Positions 16,629 to 22,087 of a DNA stretch of 22,087 bases are shown here, piece by piece. The notes under the pieces were generated by a model. It saw only the letters and a program-made list of their open reading frames with translations, was not told where the DNA came from and ran no database searches. The position numbers and the translations under genes are program-made. Every line of letters starts with the position of its first letter. Position 1 is the first letter of the stretch. The stretch is from Acidobacteriota bacterium (GTDB lineage: Bacteria > Acidobacteriota > Terriglobia > UBA7540), in assembly GCA_003171295.1 (NCBI GenBank), contig PMYF01000469.1:1-22087 (forward strand), given 5' to 3'.

Positions 16629-18809
16629 GGGCGCGATACCTGGAAGGCTCCCCACTGGAATAGGGCCTTTCTGGTTGAAATTACTAAAGGGAGCAAAAGC
16701 GGCAAAACCTCCGAGTGCCTCGTATTTAATTAAGGGAGTACTTTCCCCTCTTGCGATACCCCAATGGTGTCCTGTCGGCAGGCTCTTTCCGGCAAACTCT
16801 GCATATGCTGCCGCCTCATACCAACTGATTCCCGAGACCGGATAATCGCCCTGTCCCTCAGGATAGTCTCCAGCCTCCCACGTGGCAGGACCGGGTTGAC
16901 CTGATTGGTCTACGAATTCCTTGAGGGCCTCTTCCCAACCCAGTTCTCTTCCGTCTTTAATGAATCTCTGCTTCCAGTATTTCTTGTCTCTGTATCCCCC
17001 GCTGTTAACGAACTCCTTGTGCTGTTTGTTTGTGACTTCGTACCTGTCGATATAAAAGTCGTTTAATTCGCCCATCTCCGTTTTCGCGCCGGATACGCGC
17101 ACCATGTCCGGCGGAATGCTTCCCTTCTTGTCCAGCACTCTCACGAGATCGTAAGGAATTTGGAACCGATCATGTTTCGTCAAGTCCTCATCGCAAGTGG
17201 TAGACGCAGCCAGGACCGTCTCATAGCCTTCCTTTTCCAGTTTCCATCTGAAGATCGCGATGGGTACCCTGATCTTCTCCAGGGGCGAAACACCCACATA
17301 TTTCCATTCACTGTCTGGCGCCTTGTATTCTTTCATGTAGACTTTCGCGCCGGGAGGCTGGGTCTTGACGCTCATGTTGAAGGAAATTTTTGAAAAGAGC
17401 CCGGCGAGCCTGGGATCATGCGGAATGTATGCTTCTGCCTTTTCCGCAAGTGCGTAAGCAGCAGTGGTATCCCGCCAAAAGTCCCCTTCTTCCAACAACC
17501 GCTCGATCTGGGGAAGGGCTTCTTGCCTGGCCCAACGGATTTTGGCCTGTCGGCTTAGGGACCAGTGGGTAAAGAGTCCGACCGCAAGCAGAAGGATCAT
17601 AGCCGGAATAGCCACCCGCGGGTTTCGGGCCCGGCGGACCAGCCATCGAAGATTTAGTGGCCCGGCTTCAGCGATGCGAAGGCTTTCTTGATATCCGCGC
17701 AGGTCTTTCAGCACTTCCTCGGCGGACGAATAGCGCGATTCCGGTTTCTTCTCTAGAGCACGCTGGACAATCCGTTCCAAGTCGAGAGGAACGTCCGGCC
17801 TGAGAGTTTTCAGACGCTGGGGTTGCTCATGCACAATCGAGTAAAGAAGAGAAGCCCCACGCTCTCCTTTGAAGGGCAACTGGCCCGTCAGCATTTCGTA
17901 CAAAACCACCCCCAGCGACCAGAGGTCGGTGCGCGCATCAACTTTTTCCCCCCGCGCTTGCTCCGGCGACATGTAGTCCACCGTTCCCATCGCCACGCCC
18001 GGAATGGTCAGATGCTCTCGGTCGATCGCGGCGGGAGGCTCGTCCTGTAGGGGCATCCCCTGGGGCGCCCTGGGCGGGACAAGCCCCGCCGCGACGGTCA
18101 ATTTCGCCAGACCGAAGTCGAAAATCTTCGCCTGCCCGCGCGTGGTGACGAAGATATTCGCCGGCTTGATGTCGCGATGGATGATGCCCTTCCGGTGCGC
18201 TACCTCCAACGCGTCAGTGATCTGAATCGCCAGTTCCAGCACCTCCTCGATTCTCAGGGGTTTGCCTTCGATGTGATGCTTGAGGGTCTGGCCCTCCAAG
18301 CACTCCATCACGATGAAGGGCTGGCCTGCGTGCTCGTCAATGTCGTGAACGGTACAGATGTTGGGATGGTTCAGAGCCGAAGCAGCTCGCGCCTCGCACT
18401 GGAGGCGGCTGAGAGTCTGGGGATCGCGAGCCACTTCATCCGGAAGAAACTTAAGAGCCACGAAACGATGGAGTCGAGTGTCCTCGGCCTTGTAGACGAC
18501 GCCCATCCCGCCACCGCCCAGCTTTCCCACAAGGCAGTAATGCGAAACGGTCCGTCCGATCAGGGAATCGTCGCGTTCCCGTGCATCCCCGCTCTGCTGC
18601 CGAGCCATGGCCCTCGCGGTGACTTCTATCGCCGGATGCTGCAGGAACCTTCCGGCCCGCTGATCTGACATGAGCAGGGACCGGACTTCGCGCTCCAGCG
18701 CCTCGTCTCCCGCGCAGGCCTGCCACAGAAACGCCTCGCGCTCTTCGGGCGGAAGGTCCAGCGCCGACTGCAGCACGTCATCGACTTGTTTCCATCGTTC
18801 GGAGTCCAT
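16626..18809 (-). CDS. Transmembrane Ser/Thr protein kinase with PEGA and truncated SUMF1-like domain
   Basis: A 727-aa protein. Residues 1-70 are the helical leader typical of acidobacterial kinases (DSERWKQVDDVLQSALDLPP). The kinase domain spans about 90-372: glycine loop LGGGGMGVV (97-105), lysine in VALK (120), HRDIKPAN (211-218), DFG (231-233), an unusually long activation segment of about 47 residues with a proline-rich part, then SPEQARG. One membrane span lies at about 396-418, placing the rest outside the cytoplasm. A PEGA domain follows (about 478-535, SVKTQPPGAKVYM, then KLEKEGYETV), and then a SUMF1-like domain from about 565 (PPDMVRVSG, FYIDRYEVTNKQHKEFV, YPVSGISWYEAAAYAEF) that stops early at PGIAP. 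The ATG at 18809 overlaps the sigma-factor gene by 32 bp, so translation is probably coupled. The original ORF ran to 15534 (1091 codons). Confidence 0.9.
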   Translation of the reverse strand: MDSERWKQVDDVLQSALDLPPEEREAFLWQACAGDEALEREVRSLLMSDQRAGRFLQHPAIEVTARAMARQQSGDARERDDSLIGRTVSHYCLVGKLGGGGMGVVYKAEDTRLHRFVALKFLPDEVARDPQTLSRLQCEARAASALNHPNICTVHDIDEHAGQPFIVMECLEGQTLKHHIEGKPLRIEEVLELAIQITDALEVAHRKGIIHRDIKPANIFVTTRGQAKIFDFGLAKLTVAAGLVPPRAPQGMPLQDEPPAAIDREHLTIPGVAMGTVDYMSPEQARGEKVDARTDLWSLGVVLYEMLTGQLPFKGERGASLLYSIVHEQPQRLKTLRPDVPLDLERIVQRALEKKPESRYSSAEEVLKDLRGYQESLRIAEAGPLNLRWLVRRARNPRVAIPAMILLLAVGLFTHWSLSRQAKIRWARQEALPQIERLLEEGDFWRDTTAAYALAEKAEAYIPHDPRLAGLFSKISFNMSVKTQPPGAKVYMKEYKAPDSEWKYVGVSPLEKIRVPIAIFRWKLEKEGYETVLAASTTCDEDLTKHDRFQIPYDLVRVLDKKGSIPPDMVRVSGAKTEMGELNDFYIDRYEVTNKQHKEFVNSGGYRDKKYWKQRFIKDGRELGWEEALKEFVDQSGQPGPATWEAGDYPEGQGDYPVSGISWYEAAAYAEFAGKSLPTGHHWGIARGESTPLIKYEALGGFAAFAPFSNFNQKGPIPVGSLPGIAP

Positions 18810-19410
18810 TAATCGTCCCGCCAGTCAGCTCGCGGTACAGCCAGGCCTTAGCCGCCCTCCACTCGCGCTTCACGGTGATCGGCGACACTTTCAGCACCTC
18901 GGCGGTCTCTTCGACAGAGAGTCCGCCAAAGAAGCGCATTTCGACAACGCGCACCTTTCGTGGGTCGATCCGGGCCAGCGCGTTCATCGCGTCATCAAGG
19001 GCCGTCAGGTCTTCGTCCTCATCGCCGCCCACGACGCTGGCCTGTTCCAGTGAGATGCGCTGCACACCACCTCCGCGTTTCAGGTTGTGGCGGCGCGCGT
19101 GCTCCACCAAAATGCGCCGCATCACCTGCGCAGCGACCGCGAGGAAGTGTGCGCGATCCTGCCACTGCATGCGCCTATAGTCCACGAGGCGCATGTAGGC
19201 CTCATTGACCAAAGCCGTGGTTTGGAGACTGTGGCCGGAGCGCTCACGCCTCATGTAACGACGCGCCAAGTGGTGGAGCTCGCTATAAACGATGGGGGTC
19301 AGCCTTTCCAGCGCGCTCTGGTCTCCGTCACTCCAGGCTCGGAGCAGACCGCTCACCTCCTCGCAAGGTGGCGTTTTCACCTCACCTTTGTGTAGTGTCA
19401 ACCGCTGCAT
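18778..19410 (-). CDS. ECF-type RNA polymerase sigma factor (TIGR02999-like)
   Basis: A 210-aa protein. Region 2 is visible at about 20-105: SELHHLARRYMRRERSGHSL, then TTALVNEAYMRLVD, then AAQVMRRILVEHARRH. Region 4 is at about 145-200: RKVRVVEMRFFGGLSVEETA and VLKVSPITVKREWRAAKAWL, with a helix-turn-helix. The phrase VNEAYMRLVD and the HARRHNLKRGGG linker are typical of the TIGR02999 group, which in Acidobacteriota is usually paired with a Ser/Thr kinase gene. The gene overlaps the kinase by 32 bp, so the two are probably co-expressed and the kinase may control the sigma factor or a shared target. The ATG at 19410 has GGGTAGG a few bases upstream. No anti-sigma gene is adjacent. Confidence 0.92.
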   Translation of the reverse strand: MQRLTLHKGEVKTPPCEEVSGLLRAWSDGDQSALERLTPIVYSELHHLARRYMRRERSGHSLQTTALVNEAYMRLVDYRRMQWQDRAHFLAVAAQVMRRILVEHARRHNLKRGGGVQRISLEQASVVGGDEDEDLTALDDAMNALARIDPRKVRVVEMRFFGGLSVEETAEVLKVSPITVKREWRAAKAWLYRELTGGTINGLRTMETSR

Positions 19411-19429
19411 TACCTACCCACTACCCTAA

Positions 19430-19435
19430 ATTATA
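19430..19435 (-). promoter_or_regulatory. Consensus -10 box of the sigma factor-kinase operon
   Basis: The minus strand reads GGGGC TATAAT TTAGGG, a perfect TATAAT 19 bp before the ATG at 19410. Transcription would start about 12 nt before the start codon, leaving a very short leader. No good TTGACA lies at 16-18 bp; the best match upstream is a weak AAGACT-like string. Confidence 0.5.
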
Positions 19436-19550
19436 GCCCCTCCATTGAAAAAAGTCTTCACATGATCCTTTGGTTCTCCCGTTTGCGCCTACCAAGATGA
19501 AGGGCTAAAAAGACGGCTGAGAACGCTTCGATCGGCGCGTTAGGCGCTGC

Positions 19551-19618
19551 GGGCGATGCGTCGCCCGGAGTGTCTGGTGGCGCATGACGGCATCAAGCCG
19601 AAATCAAAAGGAGGCAAC
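19551..19618 (+). promoter_or_regulatory. Structured 5' leader of the 206-aa secreted protein gene
   Basis: Hairpin 1 is GGGCGA-TGCG-TCGCCC (19551-19566). A CGCATGAC box lies at 19581-19588. Hairpin 2 is CGGC-ATCAA-GCCG (19588-19600). The Shine-Dalgarno AAGGAGG (19608-19614) follows, 4 nt before the ATG. The same order of elements is found before the next gene (20288-20374). Confidence 0.45.
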
Positions 19619-20239
19619 ATGAAGTCGAGAACAATCAGGTGGATTACGGCGATGACTCTGGTGAGCGGGCTGGCGATGCCGGTTTGGCTCACTGCGCAGG
19701 AAGATACAGAGACCCAGGAACAGAAATCCGTAAAGATGACGTTTTCGGGTAACGCTGCGGCCAGCCCGATCAATCTAAACCAGCCCGACACAAGTACCAG
19801 CGAAGAGGATCTCGCCGGAAACGGTCCGCTGGGATCGTTTACCTTTCGATATGTCAGGCCTACCCCAAATTTTCCTTCGTCGCAGCCGCCCAGCAATTGC
19901 TCGGGCCCAGCTCAGCTCTATTTTCCAAATATCCCCGGCGCTGGCGCGGGCATATTTCGCTTCCAGGACGGAAGTCTATTGACGGTCACACTCACCCAGG
20001 GAGGCGATTGCATAGATCTCGTGCCTGTTCCGGAGGCCCACTGTATTTTGACGATGCCAATCACGGGTGGAACCGGCCGTTTCAAGAATGCGTCCGGCGT
20101 CCTTACGTTGACCGAGACGGCGCTGCCGGTGTTGGCCGACGCCTCTGGCAATCCCGTCTTCTTTACTGAAACGGGGCAGATTACGGGAACGGTTTCCGGA
20201 GTGGCCAAAGGGGAGTCAAGGCAAGGCGAGCGGCAATAG
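19619..20239 (+). CDS. Secreted protein of unknown function
   Basis: A 206-aa protein. The N-terminus MKSRTIRWITAMTLVSGLAM followed by PVWLTAQE is a signal peptide with a likely cut after LTA. The mature part is rich in Gly, Thr and hydrophobic beta-strand patterns, with FRFQDGSLLTVTLTQGGDCI, then MPITGGTGRFKNASGVLTLT and TGQITGTVSG. The GGTGRFKNASG phrase resembles the ridge strand of small extracellular beta-barrel proteins (allene-oxide-cyclase-like or similar calycin-type folds), but I cannot name a family with confidence. Three cysteines occur in the mature part (NCS, DCI, HCI). The frame is open back to 19556, but AAGGAGG at 19608-19614 fixes the ATG at 19619. Leader and downstream repeat resemble those of the HAF gene that follows, suggesting common control. 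Confidence 0.8.
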   Translation: MKSRTIRWITAMTLVSGLAMPVWLTAQEDTETQEQKSVKMTFSGNAAASPINLNQPDTSTSEEDLAGNGPLGSFTFRYVRPTPNFPSSQPPSNCSGPAQLYFPNIPGAGAGIFRFQDGSLLTVTLTQGGDCIDLVPVPEAHCILTMPITGGTGRFKNASGVLTLTETALPVLADASGNPVFFTETGQITGTVSGVAKGESRQGERQ

Positions 20240-20253
20240 GTATCGAGACAAGG

Positions 20254-20272
20254 GGATGGCTGGCGAGACATC
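20254..20272 (+). repeat. Solo end of the 21584-21725 inverted-repeat element
   Basis: GGATGGCTGGCGAGACATC lies 15 bp after the stop of the secreted-protein gene. It differs by one missing C from the left end of the element at 21584-21603. No right arm is found before the HAF gene, so this is a truncated or solo copy. Confidence 0.65.
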
Positions 20273-20287
20273 TTAAGTCATCTGAAT

Positions 20288-20374
20288 GGGCGATCGAAGC
20301 GATACGTCGCCCGTGGGCTGTCGTGCAACGTCGCATGACAGACTCAAGCAGTCGTGACTTCCGGAGGAGGAGAT
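20288..20374 (+). promoter_or_regulatory. Structured 5' leader of the HAF-repeat gene
   Basis: Three possible hairpins: GGGCGA (20288-20293) with TCGCCC (20307-20312); TGTCGTGC (20319-20326) with GCATGACA (20333-20340), eight pairs including one G-T; and GACT-CAAGC-AGTC (20341-20353). A CGCATGAC box lies at 20332-20339. GGAGGAGG (20363-20370) is 4 nt before the ATG. The arrangement parallels 19551-19618. Confidence 0.45.
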
Positions 20375-21568
20375 ATGAAATTTGGATTACTCGTCTCGAC
20401 AACAGCAGCCGGTTTGTTGGCTGCGCTCGCAATAACGGTTTCGGTCCCCGCACAGGAACAGTCGATGAGGGGGGAACCGGCTCGATACATCGTTAGAGAT
20501 CTCGGTCCCGCGGGCGCGCCGCTGAGCGAGGCGTACTTGATTACCAGCAATGGTCTGGTAGGCGGTGCGGCAGCTAACTCTGACGGCACGATGCACGCCG
20601 TCCTTTGGTACAACGCGCTTCTCAAGGACATCACCAAACACAACCTGGGAGGGCCAAACAGCGCAGCATTTAGCGTCAACGAGATTGGCCGGGCTGTAGG
20701 TCAAGCTGAGACTTCGGACGCCGACGAGGAAGACTTTTGCGGGTTCAACTTTCTCGGATTTCCCTCCGAGACAGCGTGTCTGCCCTTTTTGTGGGAACGC
20801 GGGGCGATGACAAAGCTCCCGACGCTCGGAGGCGCAAACGGCTTCGCGAACAGCATCAACACACGAGGTGAAGTGGCCGGTCTTGCGGAGACTACCATGA
20901 CGGACCCCACTCCCGGCTGCCCCGTCCACCAGTTTGAGCCGGTCATTTGGAAGAATGGCCTTGTTAAGGCGCTTCCCACTTACCCTGGCGATCCGGATGG
21001 GGTCGCGGCCTTTATCAACGATAAGGGTCAGGTGGTGGGCGCCTCGGGCACCTGTACATTGTTCAACTCGAGCAGTGGTCTCTATCTCGTCGAAGATCAC
21101 GCCTTGCTGTGGGACCACGATTCGGTGACGGACCTCGGCAACCTGGGCGGAAGCGGCGGGATCGCTGGAAACCACGCTTGTGCAATCAACAATCGGGGTC
21201 AAGTAGTTGGCCATTCGGAACTGGCAAACGACACAACCTTTCATGGCTTCCTATGGACCAGAGAGGCGGGGAAGATGCTAGACCTCGGCACGCTGCCGGG
21301 GGACTATGCGAGTCTCGGGCTCGGCATTAACGATCGAGGCGAGGTAGTTGGAGCGTCGCTGGACGCGAATTTCAGCCCACGAGCAATCGTGTGGAAGAAC
21401 GGCGTCATGGCCGACCTCAACACCCTCATCCCCACGGATGCGCCGTTGTATCTGCTGCTTGCTATCTCGATCAATGACGCCGGAGAGATCGTAGGCCAAG
21501 CTGTGCAAAAAAGCACTGGGGACGTACACGCCTTTCTTGCCACCCCCGCGCGGCCAGGGTCGCGCTGA
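20375..21568 (+). CDS. Secreted HAF-repeat protein
   Basis: A 397-aa protein. The signal peptide MKFGLLVSTTAAGLLAALAI continues to VPAQEQ, with cleavage likely after VPA. The mature part consists of HAF-type repeats (TIGR02913-like), roughly D-L-G-x-L-G-G then I-N-x-x-G-x-V-V-G: SINTRGEVAGLAETT, FINDKGQVVGASGT, DLGNLGGSGG with AINNRGQVVGHSE, DLGTLPGD with GINDRGEVVGASLD, and SINDAGEIVGQAVQ. Each repeat is followed by an FLW or IVW strand. These proteins are thought to be extracellular and beta-propeller-like, with no established function. The frame opens at 20354, but GGAGGAGG at 20363-20370 fixes the ATG at 20375. It lies 135 bp after the preceding secreted-protein gene on the same strand, with its own leader, so separate or partly shared transcription is possible. 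Confidence 0.88.
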   Translation: MKFGLLVSTTAAGLLAALAITVSVPAQEQSMRGEPARYIVRDLGPAGAPLSEAYLITSNGLVGGAAANSDGTMHAVLWYNALLKDITKHNLGGPNSAAFSVNEIGRAVGQAETSDADEEDFCGFNFLGFPSETACLPFLWERGAMTKLPTLGGANGFANSINTRGEVAGLAETTMTDPTPGCPVHQFEPVIWKNGLVKALPTYPGDPDGVAAFINDKGQVVGASGTCTLFNSSSGLYLVEDHALLWDHDSVTDLGNLGGSGGIAGNHACAINNRGQVVGHSELANDTTFHGFLWTREAGKMLDLGTLPGDYASLGLGINDRGEVVGASLDANFSPRAIVWKNGVMADLNTLIPTDAPLYLLLAISINDAGEIVGQAVQKSTGDVHAFLATPARPGSR

Positions 21569-21583
21569 TAAGAAGGGATGTAA

Positions 21584-21725
21584 GGATGGCTGGCGCAGAC
21601 ATCCGGTTTCTGATGTCTGCGAGGTTCGCGGTAGCGAACCGGGGGTTTGCATCGGCTGTTCCCGGCAAGCGGCTCGCTCCGCGAAATCGCAGGCCTCATA
21701 GGACAGAGGTCTGCGCCAGCCCACC
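21584..21725. mobile_element. MITE-like inverted-repeat element (about 140 bp)
   Basis: The left end GGCTGGCGCAGAC (21588-21600) and right end GTCTGCGCCAGCC (21709-21721) are perfect 13-bp inverted repeats, extended imperfectly outward. Inside are a 10-bp hairpin CGCAGACATC/GATGTCTGCG (21594-21603 and 21612-21621) and a 7-bp hairpin GGTTCGC-GGTA-GCGAACC (21623-21640). No coding capacity is seen. The size, ends and folding fit a non-autonomous element mobilised in trans or a complex REP unit. It begins 16 bp after the HAF gene stop and might also serve as its transcript end. No target-site duplication was identified. Confidence 0.6.
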
Positions 21726-21751
21726 TGCGGCAAATTGAATTAGGGGGTGTA

Positions 21752-21773
21752 GGGGCGGCCCTTGTGGCCGCCC
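21752..21773. repeat. REP-like palindrome
   Basis: GGGCGGCC (21753-21760), loop CTTGT, GGCCGCCC (21766-21773), preceded by TGTAGG. An 8-bp perfect stem. The form GTAGGGGCGGxC-CTTGT-GxCCGCCC resembles palindromic repeats that I know to be scattered in intergenic DNA of several phyla. Confidence 0.6.
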
Positions 21774-21882
21774 TGGGGCAACCATCCCGCGCCTGCGGAA
21801 CCCCTACGACGCGACGGCAAAACTCGATTCTTTCATAGCTTCAACGGCCTGGGTGCGAGAATCCGTCTTTTTCTTGCCAGCA

Positions 21883-21970
21883 AGCCCTGAAAGGGCGAAA
21901 TAGCACTCGGGAAGGCACGCGGACGGCCGCCTGAGCTTGGTCGGTGGTTTTGTCATGCCCTTTCAGGGCT
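21883..21970. repeat. REPIN-like doublet of inverted palindromes
   Basis: AGCCCTGAAAGGGC (21883-21896) and its reverse complement GCCCTTTCAGGGCT (21957-21970) flank 60 bp. Each arm is itself a palindrome (GCCCT-GAA-AGGGC type). Two REP units in opposite orientation make a REPIN, which is normally mobilised by a RAYT (TnpA-REP) transposase encoded elsewhere. Confidence 0.6.
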
Positions 21971-22050
21971 GCCGAACCCCAGCGCGGTAGACTTTGTGAC
22001 CCAGGCCGGTGAACCTGTGAATTAATCCATGGACGGACAGACCAGTTTCA

Positions 22051-22083
22051 CGCAAAGGCGCAAAGTACGCAAAGGCCGCAAAG
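22051..22083 (+). repeat. Short tandem repeat of CGCAAAG
   Basis: Four copies of CGCAAAG start at 22051, 22059, 22068 and 22077, spaced 8-9 bp apart, and the array may continue beyond the window edge. Arrays of CGCAAAG or CGCAGAG units are familiar intergenic repeats; the function is unknown. Confidence 0.6.
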
Positions 22084-22087
22084 AGAA

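Noticed and set aside
15534..18809. Genuine formylglycine-generating enzyme
   Set aside because: The domain fold is SUMF1-like, but the paired cysteines expected after the RGG-W motif are missing, and no sulfatase gene is nearby.
22051..22083. CRISPR array
   Set aside because: The units are 7 bp with 1-2 bp gaps, far too short for repeats and spacers, and no cas gene is present.

Overview
The window looks like a piece of an Acidobacteriota chromosome, probably Solibacter-like or a related soil lineage. The evidence is the combination of gene families: an orphan MacB/FtsX permease of the acidobacterial duplicated type, an ECF sigma factor overlapping a large Ser/Thr kinase gene, a CRTAC1/ASPIC-UnbV beta-propeller protein, a CBM9/DUF5916 outer-membrane barrel, a Tat-exported Gfo/Idh/MocA oxidoreductase, a HAF-repeat secreted protein, and REP/MITE-like intergenic repeats. 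I see no rRNA, tRNA or CRISPR array. The taxonomic call is an inference from gene content only.

Layout. Bases 1-666 hold the 3' end of a TPR protein gene. It converges on a two-gene minus-strand unit: DUF5916 barrel (2425-4764), then CRTAC1 propeller protein (670-2367). Bases 4765-6451 are a gene graveyard. It contains a frameshifted Apea-like HEPN ribonuclease relic (about 5064-5449) and a short relic of a C-terminal tail (5969-6050). Next is a minus-strand ABC exporter pair, ATPase then permease (8068-8952 and 6452-8071), and about 1 kb without a recognisable intact gene. The orphan permease follows on the plus strand (9968-12388), then the oxidoreductase on the minus strand (12631-13995), with a transposase relic just upstream of it (14027-14191).

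The most interesting block is 14.8-19.4 kb on the minus strand. An ECF sigma factor (18778-19410, with a TATAAT box) overlaps a Ser/Thr kinase - TM - PEGA - SUMF1-like gene by 32 bp. That gene was clearly once a single 1091-codon ORF continuing into an alpha/beta hydrolase. An in-frame TAA at 16626-16628 now cuts it inside the SUMF1-like domain. The same TAA begins the string TAAGGAG, a good Shine-Dalgarno sequence 8 nt before an in-frame ATG, so the mutation may have turned a fusion protein into a two-cistron unit. Directly downstream lies a PD40/TolB-like propeller relic interrupted by an in-frame TAG.

The right end (19.6-22.1 kb) carries two plus-strand genes for secreted proteins, a 206-aa protein of unknown function and a HAF-repeat protein. 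Their 5' leaders resemble each other in hairpin layout and in a shared CGCATGAC box. Each gene is followed about 15 bp later by the same 20-bp repeat end; at the second gene this end belongs to a roughly 140-bp inverted-repeat element. The window closes with further palindromic repeats.
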